NCBI GenBank assembly: GCA_024803745.1
Contig: JANJXV010000129.1
Coordinates: 1,054,001 to 1,118,000 of the forward strand
Length of the DNA stretch: 64,000 nucleotides
Origin: Megascapheus bottae
Lineage: Eukaryota > Chordata > Mammalia > Rodentia > Geomyidae
Direction of reading: 5' to 3'
The notes under the pieces were generated by a model. The model was given only the letters and a program-made list of their open reading frames with translations, did not search any database and was not told the origin of the DNA. Made by a program: the position numbers and the translations under genes. This document shows, piece after piece, positions 34,785 to 47,119 of this stretch; the first letter of the stretch is position 1, and every line of letters starts with the position of its first letter.

Positions 34785-34970
34785 AGAAATTGAGTCTAGT
34801 GGTAGAGTGCTTGCCTAGCATGCACAAAGACACAGGTTTTATTCCTTATTACCACATACATAGAAAAAGCCAGAAGTAATGACTTCATGGGAAGGGTACT
34901 AGTCTTGAGAAAACCCAAGGACAGTGGTTAGGTCCTAAGTTCAAACCCAGGAATGGAAGGAAAAAAAACA
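34785..34970 (+). mobile_element. ID-like SINE dimer
   Basis: attgagtctagtggtagagt, catgcacaaagacacaggt, then agccagaagtaatgactt and ttcaaacccaggaatgg. Confidence 0.8.
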
Positions 34971-35367
34971 ACAAAGTTTCAATCAACATAAGAAAATTAT
35001 TTAGACAATGAGCTGGGGATTTTCTGGTCTTCCATGGTTCTGAGGGACAGGAGTGTTAGAAAAGGAATTTTTATAAGACTTCAAATGGAAAGAAACAAAT
35101 TTCAAAATTCCCACAAATACCTAAATTGAGACTTTAGTGAGAAGTTGTAACTGAAGGGATATAGGTGTAAGTCCTTACTCTCAAGAATCGTTCTTGCTTG
35201 GATCAAAGGCAAACAGACATATAAACCAAACTTGTGGCCGCTGAATCTAGAAAAAATTCGTGTTCCTCACTTAATGGTTAAGAAGCAAACAGCATTGAAA
35301 CTGGGTAAGGTAATCCTATCTGCTACTCAGGACCTGAGACTCTTATCTGTAGGTAACTCTCGAAAAG

Positions 35368-35485
35368 AGTATGTGGGGCTGTAGCTCAAGGATAGGGGTT
35401 ATAGTCTTCTGCTGAAGTGTTCAGGGACAGGACCGAGGCCTATGAACTACAAAAAAAAAGAAAAGAAAAGAGAAGAAAGTTTTAA
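35368..35485 (+). mobile_element. ID-like SINE (unit B)
   Basis: Counterpart of 321-440. Confidence 0.6.
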
Positions 35486-35891
35486 AAAGATGCAAAACAG
35501 CACAGTATTTAGATTTTTTCTCAAAAATAAAAGAAAGGCAGCTATTCCTCAATGTATAAACAAAAGAGTATTTGAAAAAAAAACAGCTGCAGGTATATTA
35601 TAGTTAGTACTCAGCTTAAAACTGTAGCAATACATAGATGGGTAATTTCAATAAATATTTCCTGTGATATAAAAAGAGAACTAAAACACAGAAAAACATT
35701 ATTGGTCATTGTAAAATATCATTTTCTTAATATGTTAGGGAGAAAAGCATATATTTCTCACAAATCAATTTCCACTTTTATATTTTAAAATATCTAACAC
35801 TTAGGATGGGAAAGTAAAGTCATTACCTTTACAGTAAGGAATATTTGTATCTCATGTATGTTTGTGTCTTTTTTTCTATGACTCATTTTAG

Positions 35892-36304
35892 ATGTCCAGG
35901 TAATGGAAAATGTGTTCAAGACCTGCCAGGAAAGTCCACATGAATGTCTTTGTGAAGTAGCAGTTGCAAGTAGTATCGAAGTGGAGGAAAACGTGAGATT
36001 AGGAACAACTTTAAATTTGAGCTCTACACATAATCCAGAGCTGATTAGTAATAACGGTAACAACTTAGGGGTGAGGACTGAGGAGTTCATTAAGTGTCAG
36101 AACATGCTTCTGTCTCCTAAGCCTGATGAGATGCATGCTGCATATAGATCTCGTATGTCTCCTGTTCTTAAAAAATCCATCGGCTATTCAGAGCATTTTA
36201 TTCATGATTGTGACAGTCCAAAAGATCTGCAGTATCATAATTCTGTTCTCCCTGCCCAAGAAATTCTTCAGGGAGGGAGGAAAACTGCTAAATGTACTGT
36301 GTGA
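35892..36304 (+). CDS. KRAB-ZNF terminal exon, spacer coding part, unit B
   Basis: Joined to the KRAB-A and KRAB-B exons (127 + 90 + 413 = 630 nt), it gives 209 residues plus whatever the missing first exon adds, ending at TGA 36302-36304. The acceptor is cattttag. The spacer is Ser/Asn/Glu-rich with no domain: Asp-Val-Gln-Val-Met-Glu-Asn at the start, Lys-Thr-Ala-Lys-Cys-Thr-Val at the end. A few substitutions separate it from unit A (Phe-Ala to Leu-Gly near 35998). The TGA is shared with unit A. The predicted product is a KRAB-only protein that could bind TRIM28 but not DNA through fingers. Whether it is expressed is unknown. Confidence 0.72.
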
Positions 36305-37340
36305 TGAAAAATATTGTACTTAACACCGACCATCACTACACATCTGAAAATGTACACAGGAGAGACTCCTCATACATGTAGTGAATGTGAGAAATCTTTC
36401 AGTAATGAAATACGCCTTACAATACCTCAGAGCAAATATCCTGAGATATGTGATGCGTACATCAAGTGTGAAAATTAATTTCTGAGAAGTCAGACCTGAC
36501 GCTCCAACCTCGATCTCCAAGAGAAGACAAACCTTATGAATATGAGGAACGTAATAAAATTTCTGCCCAGAATTCAGCTCTCAGCACACATCAGAGATCT
36601 CACACAGAAGAGAAATCTTATGAATGGGATAAATGTGGGAAGACTTTTAGACTGAAATCATACCTCACTTTGCACCAGAGAAGACACACAGAAGAGAAAC
36701 CTTATGAATGTAACAAATGTGAAAAGTCTTTCACCCAGAAGATACACCTTCGAGTTCATCAAACAACACACACAGGAGAGAGAAATCTTATAAGTGTAAT
36801 GAATGTGGAAAGTCTTTCCAAGGGAAGGGAAAACTTCGTGTTCATCAGAGAATACACACAGGAGTGAAAGCTTATGAATGTAACCAATGTGTAAAGTCTT
36901 TCCGACAGAAATCTTCCCTCAAATTGCGTCAAAGAACACACACAGGAGAGAAACCTTATGTGTGCAGCAAATGTGGAAAGACCTTCAAGTGGAAGTCATA
37001 TCTTGATGGGCATAATAGAACACACAGAGGAGAGAAAATTTATGCATGTAGTGAATGCGGAAAGTCTTTCAAATGGAAGGTAAAACTCCATGTTCATCAG
37101 AGAATATACTCAGGAGAAACACCTTATGAGTGTAACATATGTGGAAAGTCCTTCACACAGAAGCCAAACCTCAACATGCATAAGACAATTCAAACAGGAG
37201 AAAAACCTTATGAATGTAACCGATGTGGAATGTCTTTCAAATGGAAGTCTTCCCTCAAATTGCATCAGAGAACACACACAGGAGAGAAACTGTACGAGTG
37301 CATAAAATGTGGTAACACCTTCAGATGGAAGTCACATTAA
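36305..37340 (+). pseudogene. C2H2 zinc-finger array, unit B (frameshifted)
   Basis: Same array as 1258-2321 with the shared lesions (stops after the spacer, the one-base loss near 36475, the Trp replacing a Cys near 36625). Private lesions: a 2-bp GA gain near 36780 after the first intact finger breaks the array into two frames; a His-to-Arg change in the finger near 36925; an Arg in a linker near 37028; and TAA at 37338 instead of Tyr, cutting the last finger. Conversely, the first Cys of the finger near 37210 is intact here but lost in A. No ATG suits either part: the apparent starts at 36670 and 36864 are TTG and GTG. Confidence 0.88.
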
Positions 37341-37980
37341 AGGAGGCATAACAGAATTCACACATATTAGAAACCCTAGGAATATAACCAAAGTTGAAAG
37401 TCTTTCGTGCAGTATTCACCCTTCAGGAAGCGTAAGAGAGTTCACACATATGAGAAGCCTTAGCAATGTAATAAATAGGAAAGACTTTTTAGTCTGTGGA
37501 AGAAAACTCAGCTTGTGTCACAGAACCAACACAAGATAAAACCCTTAATGAATGTAGCAAATGTTCAGTCTTTTCCCCAGAAGGCACAAGTCAAGATTTA
37601 TCACTAAACACCCACAGGATAGAATCCTATGAATAAAATGAAAGGGAAATTTTTTTGAAGAACTCATAGTTGAGTTTGCATGATACCACACAGACACAGG
37701 ATAAAAATCGTATGAATATAAGAATATGAAAAATCCATCATGAACGCATGACTAAGTATAAAATGCACATAGGAGAGAAAAACCTTATGAATATTACAAA
37801 TGTGGAAAGTGTTTGACCTGGAAGGCATACTTCTGTGTTCATCACAAACCTGATTCCCATAGAAGAAAAGAAAACTAATGAATAGAACAAATGTGCAATG
37901 ACTTTTAATCAGAAGTCAGTCTTCAGTACATTTCACAACATACACAATAGAGAAATTCTGAGTAATGAAAAACATTTAGC
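37341..37980 (+). pseudogene. Decayed zinc-finger repeats, unit B
   Basis: Counterpart of 2322-2930, same stops and shifts with a few substitutions. Confidence 0.75.
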
Positions 37981-38109
37981 TATATATAGAATCTCTGTAT
38001 ATGGGAGCATTAGGGTAAGTCTTCTAAACAAAGTCAACCTTCAGCAAGCATTAAGAGCACTCACAGAAGAAATAATAGCATGTAGGAAACCTTTGTCAGA
38101 AACCTCTAA

Positions 38110-38281
38110 AAGCTGACTGTGTGGCTTAGTGGTAGAGTGCTAACTTATCAAGGATGAAGGCCTGGGTTAGATTCCTCAATACTACGTGAAAAGAGCAAGC
38201 CAGAAGCAGCACTGTTGTTCAAATGGTAGAGTGCTAACCTTGAGCAAAAGTAGCTCAGGCCCTGAGTTCAAGCCTAAGGAT
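38110..38281 (+). mobile_element. ID-like SINE dimer (unit B)
   Basis: Counterpart of 3063-3234. Confidence 0.75.
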
Positions 38282-38306
38282 TGGAGAAAGAGAGAGAGAG
38301 AGAGAG

Positions 38307-38381
<75 letters not shown>

Positions 38382-38475
38382 GAGAGACAGAAAGAGAGAA
38401 AGAGAGAAAAGAGAGAGAAACAGGAACTTCTAAATTTTACAGAGATAGAGAAGGAGAGAGAGAAGGAGACAAAAA
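38282..38475 (+). repeat. (GA)n microsatellite (unit B)
   Basis: Counterpart of 3235-3440, purer in GA and about 14 bp shorter, showing slippage since duplication. Confidence 0.97.
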
Positions 38476-38485
38476 CTAATTTCTA

Positions 38486-38887
38486 AACTTTACAGTCTTT
38501 CTATTTCCTTACAAATTCGTCTATGTCATTCTTTCTGACAGAAGCACAGAATTCCATTGTGTAAAAATACCATATTTGATCTACTCATCAACTGACGGGC
38601 ATCTGGGTTGGTTCCATACCTTTGTTATAGTAAATAGTGCTGTGATAAATGTTATTGTTCTAGTGAATTTAGTGTGTCCTATCTGGACGATTGGCAAGTA
38701 GTGAAATTGCTGGATCACTGGGGAGCTCTATGCTTAGTCTTTTTGGGATACTGCCATAGTGCTTTCCATAGTGGTTGAACGAGTTTGCAATCCCACCAGC
38801 AGTGTAGTGATCCCTCCTGGCCACATCCCCTCCAGCATACGTTATCAGATTTCTGGATCTTGTCCATTCTAACTGGAGTGAGGAGGA
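38486..38887 (-). mobile_element. L1 antisense half of inverted L1 (unit B)
   Basis: Counterpart of 3445-3852; 3 bp (one gta repeat) shorter near 38805. Confidence 0.85.
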
Positions 38888-39378
38888 AAAGGGAAAGAGG
38901 AAGTGAAACTTTCTCTCCTTACAGATGACATGATTCTGTATTTAAAGAACCCTATAGACTCTACTCCGAAGCTGCTTGAGCTGATATAAAACTTTGGTAA
39001 GGTAGCAGGGTATAAAATTAACCCTCAATGTCAACTGCTTTCCTATATGCCAACAAATGAGAGGAATGAGGCAAGAATCAGGATAGCAACTCATTTTGCT
39101 ATCAAAGAAAATAAAATACCTAGGAATTAACTTAGAATGTAAAGCAACTTTTTGATGGAACTATAAACCCTGGAGAAGGAAATTAACGCAGAACTGAGGA
39201 AATGCAAAAACCTATGCTCCTGGTTTGGAAGAAGTAATATTGTAAAAATGGCAATCTTGATAAGGACTATCTACAAATTCAGTGCAATATTCATCAATAT
39301 CCCAATGTTATTCTTTAAAGAAACAGAAGAGGAAATCCAAAATTTCACTTGGAATAATAAAAGACCCCTTATAGTCTG
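38888..39378 (+). mobile_element. L1 ORF2 inverted half (unit B)
   Basis: Counterpart of 3853-4345, with the same junction. Confidence 0.85.
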
Positions 39379-39752
39379 TCTTCTGGCATGATACATAATG
39401 TTTAATCTCACCTTCTCCACCAAAATCTCACCTTTCTCATTGAGACATAGGTGGCCCTGTTTACTAGCAGCAAAGGCTCAAACGCGCAGTTTCAGGTGTC
39501 ACCAGTGCCTCTGTTACTGGGTAGATCCAACTCTGTCATCGATTCTGAGGTCTGCTCTGGGAGTCTTGGTCACAAGTTGTTCTGTGGCATCTGCTGCCAG
39601 CCTGTGCCTATTTGCTTCCTTTTCCTCCAGCAGCCTACAACAGGGAATGAAGTTCACTCGCGGATGCTCTCCTTCATATGCAGGGCAGGATGAGCCCAAC
39701 CCTCCCTCATCTTCCTCTTCCAATTTTTGGCAAAAAATATGCTGGCAGAAGT
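39379..39752. other. No recognised gene (unit B)
   Basis: Counterpart of 4346-4719. Confidence 0.5.
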
Positions 39753-39983
39753 CCTCAGGTGTGGCGCATGGCTAATCCACACTTTTAATCCAGGCTGGTC
39801 AGGAGGCTGAGATCTGAGTATGGAAGTTCCAAGTCACCTAGAACAGGAAAGTCTGATAGATTCTTACTACCAAAAATAAAAACAGCTGGGAATGGAATTT
39901 GGGCTCAAGTGGTAAATGGCTGGTCTTGAGTACAAATGCTTAGTGCCCAGGCCCTGAGTTCAGGCTCCAGCACTGCCAACAAC
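39753..39983 (+). mobile_element. B1-ID composite SINE (unit B)
   Basis: Counterpart of 4720-4950. Confidence 0.75.
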
Positions 39984-41045
39984 CTCACTTTAGTGAGATT
40001 TTAGCTTTATCCATGTAGGCACATCTCACTGGAATCTTTGCTGGTAGAGATAGTCTTCATAATTTTGTCTCAAGGTAAAGGTCCTCCTGGGGTAGTACAC
40101 AAAAGGTGTCATGGAGAGAGGAGCCCCACTTGCTCCAGGTTTGAAGATGGCTTAGGTCAAGCCAGCATGGAGTTGGCACATCAGTCTTTTTCCTAGCACC
40201 ACCTACCAGTGAATGTCAAATGACATTGATTGTTGTGGGATTGTGTGATTGAAGTGCCCCATTAAGGGCAGTGTTAGCACATCCAAACTTGGATACCAGG
40301 AATGCTGAAATCTCAAAGCTAAGATTTCTGTTGGCTACAGAAATGCTGGTGTGTCTGTGATTCACTAAAAGTTCAGGTGCAAAGATTCTGAAGCTTGATG
40401 CCATGTGTTTATTCCATTTAGTAAAATTATTTTAATGCACTGTATAAGTTAAAACATTTGATAAGAGTCAGGGGTAGTGAAAACATTGTCCTTGAATTCA
40501 GGTGTCTGGCAGGGTAATGGGGGGGGTGTTGGTGGCTGGGACTATGAAACTGGAGCTGCTATCAACCCATGGATCATGTTCCTCTTTCTCTGGGAGAAAT
40601 GACTCCAAAGATGAAATTTGAATGGTGAGGAAAAGATGATGATGTACTCAGGAAATTTCTCCTAAACAAATGCTCATGTGGAAGTGGGATGGGGGCTGGG
40701 CATGTCTGAGGCAGAGCTTAAGGGGGCTTCTCATGGCGTTGAGAACGTTCCTTGCGAATTCAGGCATGCAGCAGGGTGCTTTAGATGACCATTGTGAGAT
40801 GGATGGAATAAGACTGGAGACAAGATGAATGCTGGGATCTTGCAATGCTCTTGCATGAGTGGCTGGTGGCTCACCTGAAAGAACTAGTTATGTCTAAAAA
40901 AGAAATCAGGAATTTGTTTTGATTAGATAATACCTGTAATCCGGGGCATATTCAGGATCCTGATCTTAGTATTGTGGTTTAAAACCAACCCAGCAAAGGG
41001 AAAAATGCATGAGACTCATACTCCCAGTTTAGAGCAAGAACAAAG
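39984..41045. other. No recognised gene (unit B)
   Basis: Counterpart of 4951-6012. Confidence 0.5.
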
Positions 41046-41139
41046 ATTGAAGTAGAGCTGTGGCTCAAGAGCTAGAGTGCTACCTTGAGCAAAGAACAGC
41101 TAAGAAAAAGGTCCAGGTTTTGAGTTCTAGGCCAGGAAT
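41046..41139 (+). mobile_element. ID-like SINE (unit B)
   Basis: Counterpart of 6013-6106. Confidence 0.75.
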
Positions 41140-42375
41140 GAAAGAAGGAAGGTAAAAAAAGAGAAGTATGTGAGGAAGGGAAATATATAAAAGAAAAACA
41201 GAAGGAAGTAGAAATTTAAAACTAGAGAATATTTAAAAGTCATCAGTCCTTCTAAGAAAAGTGTTGGAGTATGGGTTCTATATGTGGTGAACTGGAAGCC
41301 CAGCAGTGACTTGTTAACCAAAGAGTCACCATGATGAGCAAAGGATAGAAATCTGCATGAGCCTCTTAGCGGATGGAGTCACAGAAGAGAACCTCAGCTC
41401 CCATCCCATAGTTAGAAGTATATAGAGATGGGGAAGTTGGCATCACCTTGATGTCATTGTGTCCATGGAGACTGGAAGCCATGGCTCTGTGAAAGCACAA
41501 TGTTCTGGTTACTGAGCTGAGAGGCTGAGGAGAGCCAGGTACTGGCCATGAAGAAATCAGAGTGGCAGCAGAGCAACTCTGCTGCAGTGTGTGCCTGCTT
41601 GGCTGTTCTTATTCTGTGGTGGATGAGGCCGGAGCGGGTGATAGTAACTGTTTTGTGGTCACAAGCCCTTCACTAAGAGCTTCCTCTGGGATCCTCATAA
41701 GCTAGAGGGTGGCTGGTGGTGGGATGTGTGTGGGGTGGAAGTGACAGAGGGATGGACGCATGGCAAGGTGGGTGAAGAGATGAGAGGAATGATGAGAGCC
41801 CAGTTCATTGGTTTCCAAGGTTAATGGGTGGGAGGTAGAGAGGCATGATGGAGGAAGGATGGAGGCAGGGGAAGGTGCTGACAGATTGAGGCCATCTGTA
41901 GTGCCAGCCTGGCCATCATCTGAAGCCCATAGGCAGCTTCCTGATCCTTCACTTAGTCCTGCTCCTTGTGGAGGGAATGTCACGTGTACACAGAGCTAGG
42001 GGTGGGGCAATGTTAGTAGCACCTGGAGAACCATTGGCCTCTACCTGGGTGAAGGGTGGTTATGGCTCCCATGCTGGGTGGCCTGATAGCTATGGAACAG
42101 ATCTCTCCTTAGATACCACAGTCAGTGGCTGCTCTCCATCTAGGGTTAGGGCACCTGCTCAGCCATCAGGACACCCCATGCAGGACAGAGGCCTACAATT
42201 CAGATGGCAGCACAGGGGTGAAGATGATCTCACCGTAGCCATAGTTACATGGCTGCCCCAGCATAAAGGACAGGATGGGCTGGGGGAAGATGTTCTCTGT
42301 GTTTTTCCACAGCCTATCCCGGCCTCTTCTTGTGTCTGATTAGACCAAGAGAGTACCAGGTTCCCTCTCATAGTC
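41140..42375. other. No recognised gene (unit B)
   Basis: Counterpart of 6107-7343. Confidence 0.45.
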
Positions 42376-42497
42376 CTGGTTCTTTTTCTTTTACAGTCAT
42401 GAGGCTTGAACTCAGGTCCTGGGTACTGTCCCTGAGCTCTTTTGCTCAAGGTTGATGCTCTACCATTTGAACCATAGTGCCATTTCCAGCTTTTCCT
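42376..42497 (-). mobile_element. ID-like SINE, antisense (unit B)
   Basis: Counterpart of 7344-7465. Confidence 0.8.
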
Positions 42498-42871
42498 TTT
42501 CATGTGGATCTCTGATATGTCCAGTGCTGTGCCTGCAGGGAGGCACTCACCCCACAGACAGAGCCACCTCTGCCGTGACTGTGACTGCCCACAACCCTCA
42601 CACCCACTCCTTGCACACCCCTGGACTCCAGTTTTAGCTCCTCTTGGACTGGGTGTCCAGCCTACCCCTTCCTACACTCACAAAGGGTCTACAATTGTCT
42701 TCCCAGGGTCCTTTCTTCTGCCAGCCAGAGTACAGACTGTGCACATCTTGACGATCACAGAGCTCAAAGCCAAAGGCTGAGATGCAGAAGGGGGTGACCC
42801 AGTGGCTGCACAGGGCCCATGGATCATCCTGTGCATCCCCCAGCCTGTGACTTCCCCTACCCCCTTGGCAG

Positions 42872-43453
42872 GGAAGCTCCATTCCCACATCCTGATCCCT
42901 GGTCCCCTCCAATTCCATTCTCCCTTGGATTTTGCAGACTGTCTACCATCAGGATCTAAAATTCTATTCATCATTTTATGTCCTTTTCACTGATTTGCTA
43001 CTTGGGCAGGATCTCCCCGTGCCTGGAGAGTGGGCATGTCATGTACTCTCTGTGGAGAAGTTGCCCCAGGAGAAGAAATATGCACTTCATGTGAGTGTTG
43101 GACAGGGCAGGAGGGCTCCCTAGGATCAGAAGCCACAGGAGGGGTGCAGATGGGGGAATGCTAGGGGCCCCAGGGGACAGTTGGAGTTAGGGCACAGTTG
43201 GGTCCTTCTGCAGGGTTGACACCGCTTCACAAACCCAACAGAATGAGGTTCACATTACAGATGTCAGAGACAGTGCAGATTGCCAATGGGCGCAGGGGTC
43301 ACTGTCACCCCCAGATGCTGGCTGCATGCTGGGATGCACGCAGAGATGTTTTCAAGATCAGGTAATGAGGATGTTGCAGGGTGTAACCATTCTTTTCAGA
43401 TGGCTCTCTAGCTCTCTTGAGCTTCATCTCTATCTTTGGCTTTTTCTTGGCAG
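42872..43453. other. 582-bp segment present only in unit B
   Basis: Flanked by cttggcag at 42864-42871 and 43446-43453. Unit A has one cttggcag and none of the intervening sequence. The segment is not a recognised transposon and has no tail or target-site duplication beyond the octamer. A deletion in A at microhomology is the simplest reading. No gene is recognised within it. Confidence 0.85.
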
Positions 43454-44294
43454 TTAACTGGAAATGAGAGTTTCATGGACTTTCCTTTCTGGACTGGCTT
43501 CAAACAGAAGCTATGCACAGTTTTCAAACCATACCCTACTGAAGAAGGGAAGCTTGATCTGATGCTTAACTGGGTTGCACTTTGGCTCCGTTTGCTATGC
43601 CTCACGGGAGGGGGCTCATCATTTGTAGACTAAGATCTCATGACCTTCAAAGCCAAATGCTACCTGAAAGTTCAGGGTCCCAGCCTATGTGTTGGGCCGG
43701 GGTGAATACATTCACTGTTATGCTGGGTCATCAACCCATGTTTTAAGCTGGAAGTAGGCAGTGCCACATTTGATAAGAACATCTGCAAGAGATTGTCACC
43801 ACATGAAAGCAGATTCTAAATTTGTATTCCATTTCCTGTGGTGGAGAAATCCCCTCCAACTTAGACAGGCTCACATCCACCTGCAGGTCACATTCCTAAT
43901 GCACCCTTGAGTGTCCTCATGGTATTGGGATCTAAGTTTGTAGGGAATGCTGCTTTAGTCCATGAATTAGCTGGACAAGTGATGACAAACGTGTTGTGGA
44001 TTAATATGAGAACAATTTAAGAAGCCCTGGAGGAGCATCAACCTGACCCTCTGTGGTGCTATAAATCTGATAGGATGTTCCAGACTGAGAAACAATCACA
44101 TGGCTTTGTGTTTGGCATCCAGACAAGTGAGTGCATGTCTTAGCTGTCAGCCAATACAGAGGAGGACATGAATAAGTGGGTGGAAAGCATCTGTCAGACC
44201 CTCTGTCAGACCCCTGTCTGGGGGCAGGTGGAGAGAACATAGGACGGTAGATACCATGGCTGTGGTGGGACCAAAAAAAGGGTAAAAGAGGCAA
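43454..44294. other. No recognised gene (unit B)
   Basis: Counterpart of 7839-8667. A 12-bp unit (ctctgtcagacc) is tandemly doubled near 44195-44215 relative to A. Confidence 0.5.
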
Positions 44295-44497
44295 AGGAAC
44301 CAGGTGCTGGTAGCTCAAGACTGTCATCCTAGCTACTCAGGAGTTTGAGATCTGAGGATCACAATTCAAAGCCAGCCCAGGACAGAAACTCCATGAGACT
44401 CTTATCTGCAATAAACTACTGAATGCAAGAAGCTCAAGCTCAGTGACAGCATCCAGGCCTAGCGTTCAAAACCCAGGACTGGCAGAAAAAAGTATCA
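44295..44497 (+). mobile_element. B1-ID composite SINE (unit B)
   Basis: Counterpart of 8668-8870. Confidence 0.85.
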
Positions 44498-45434
44498 AAG
44501 GACAAGAAGCTGGCCAAAAGTTAGAGGGACTCTATCTTGACAAACAATACAATGGTAAGTTGTACTCAGAAGACTTGCACAAAATCTGGAAATGCCTGAG
44601 ACCTATCTATGTATGTTTCCTGTTTGTCTAAATACATATGTTTATGCATTTATATATTAGTATAGAGAGACAGATCAATACATATGACTATACATATATA
44701 CATAGCCAGACAATTATGGGTGGGTGGTATACTGTGTGAGAGTTTGTGTTTGTGTTTTGTGGATGGCTATCTCTGTTTAAGAAAGATAGAAAATATGTAA
44801 ATATCTTTAAAAAAACTTGAAAAAAATATAGAGAGACCTAAGCTCTTGAGGGAATCTGAAATGACAAGATTATTCACAGGCACGTTTATCCTTATGGATT
44901 CCTCAGCAAGTTTTAATTTTTTTCATTATTTTCTTTCTTTTTTTGAGCCAGTGCTAAGGATTTCTCTCAGGGACCAGGTGCTGCCAATTACTAATTTTCT
45001 CATGGCTGCTACAAGAGGAACTGAGCCACAGTTCCACTTTTGCCTTATTTATTCGTGCTTAACTGAAGATAAAGATTTCTATCAGTGACTTTCTTTCAGG
45101 GGCTGGATTCTAACGAGGGTCCCCAGACCTCAGGCTTCTCTATAGCTACAATTAACAATATGAGAACCCAGCACTGGGTTCCAATGCACAGGGCAAGAAA
45201 TTGAGTGAATCTCTCAACTCCAATTAGCTATCATAAGCTACAAGTGAAAGACCAATACCTTTGAGGAAAAGATGCTGAGGGTTATCACACAGGCCCTATG
45301 AGTAAGCCCTAAACCCTGTACACATGTGTGCATGCACACATTGGCAGATACACACACACATGCACACACACAATATTTCAGGCAATATTGTATTTTGAAT
45401 TAATATCCAAAGATTGGACAACAGGATAGCAAGT
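44498..45434. other. AT-rich stretch with CA repeat (unit B)
   Basis: Counterpart of 8871-9809. No gene. Confidence 0.6.
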
Positions 45435-46755
45435 AATAAAATCTGTTTTTCTTGTCTACATTGAGGGAAAGGGATAAGTCACAAGATGCAGAAGCGAAGA
45501 ATTCAGAGGCAAATGCTGTGAGTGAATAACTTGTAAAAAGCACATTTCTTTTCTTTTCTTTTGTTTTTTCTGCCATTCCTGGGGCTTGAACTCAGGGCCT
45601 GAGCACTGCTCTTGGCTTTTCCCAAGTCTAGCCCTCTGCCACTTGAGCCGCATTGCCATATGGATTTTTATATCTGTGTGATATTAAGGACTCAAACCTA
45701 GATCTTCATGGATGCTAGGCAAGCACTCTACCACTGGGCCAAATTCTAAACCCCGATTAAGTATTTATAAATAGTCATCATCTTCATATCAAAATATCCT
45801 TTCTCCTACAAAGAATGAACACTTATCTATGTCTGTAAGACTTTTTTTATGTCACCAATGCTTCTGTGATTTTCCCACTTGCATTTTTACAGATGACAGC
45901 ACAGATATTCATCAGGAAGAAAAATAGATTAGGATAGAGAAACCTAACAACGTCCTAGTAGATTGAAGTGAATACTATGTGCAAGATGGCCTGGGTCTTT
46001 CATCTATTTGTAGAGTGCTTGGCTACCACACAAAAAGAGTCCGGTTTGATTCTGCAGTACCATATACATAGAAAACTCTGGAAGTGGTGCTATGGCTTGG
46101 TGGGACAGCTATAGCCTAAAGAAAGCATAAGAACAATGGTCAGGCTCTGAGGTCAAGTCCCAGGACTAGCAAAAAAAATGTGCAAGAGGCAAAATGCAAG
46201 CTGAGAAGGCACTGTGAAGCAAAATGTCTTGTGAAGTCTAAGGGGAATAGTGACAGTTAAGTTTGGATCTTACCTAAGAAAGGCTCCTTGAGCCTGAGAC
46301 CAGGCTAGCACTTACGCCTAGTTAATGACTTGGGATTTGAACAAAAAGGTGTGCTGTTTACTACATCCATATGTGAGGTGGGAAGGGAGATTCAGTCTCC
46401 AGTATGTCTTTGGGGAGGTCTTTTGTGAGCAAGGAGCTTTGGTCATTGGGCCTTGAAAGGTGACCCTACCTCCCTCACAATGGAACAGAATATGGAACCC
46501 TGGTAACCAAGCCACTGTATGTGACAACCAGCTCAAGTCAGCTCCCTTGGCCTGTGGCTCAGGAGGAAGAAAGATGTTGCTGTGCTGTTGCCAAATGTCA
46601 GGAGGCTCGGATCTCAGGCATGAGATATATGGATGTCTCACTTGAAGAAGTAGATGCTGGATCAGGGCCAAGACAAAATTCCAGTATATCAGGCATTTCT
46701 CTAGGAAGAAAGTCAGGAAACTCCAGGGCAACTCAGATGAGGTATATTGAGAGGA
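45435..46755 (+). repeat. Left arm of long inverted repeat (unit B)
   Basis: Counterpart of 9810-11130, with an antisense ID dimer at about 45546-45752 and a plus-strand ID dimer at about 45978-46175. Partner arm at about 61120-62430. Confidence 0.88.
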
Positions 46756-46870
46756 AACCTATTTGAACCCATCATCCTGCCCACAAACTACAACCTTCTT
46801 GTGTGCTTTCAAGTGACTATACTGAGATTAGAATGTGTCATTTCCAATCTACTCTATACCAATTCCTCAG

Positions 46871-47119
46871 TGTGAAGTGTGGTCCCATTCCTACGTTTGA
46901 AATATCCACTGTTTTGCCAATACAGTGTGATGGTAAGTCAGCTCAGACTCTGAATGAGCCTTGTAACCTATGGATCCTGGAGGAAGGCCTGTTGGAGATG
47001 CTGCTGACAAAGCTGATCCCTGCCTACCAGAAAAGTGATCTCTTTTATGTGGGAAACTTCCTGCACAATTTCAAATAGTGGAGGACAATGTAGTAGTTGC
47101 TGGAAATTCTCTTGAAAAA
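46871..47119 (+). pseudogene. RalGDS-family RasGEF-N exon relic (unit B)
   Basis: Counterpart of 11246-11494. Here the frame stays open for about 69 codons through the Leu-Leu-Glu-Met-Leu ... Ile-Pro-Ala-Tyr ... Phe-Tyr-Val-Gly-Asn-Phe-Leu part (RasGEF-N pattern) before a TAG near 47076; unit A has an earlier stop from a small change at about 11420. The donor gaaaaa|gtgagt is kept. Confidence 0.67.

Larger units (their letters stand above)
33944..35891 (+). other. Intron before terminal exon, spanning the A/B unit boundary
   Basis: Contains an antisense ID dimer (34095-34255), a B1-ID composite (34360-34590) with a (GAAA)n tail to 34650, an ID dimer (34785-34970), the point equivalent to window base 1 (35048), and a diverged ID at 35368-35485. 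No coding sequence is recognised. Confidence 0.75.
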
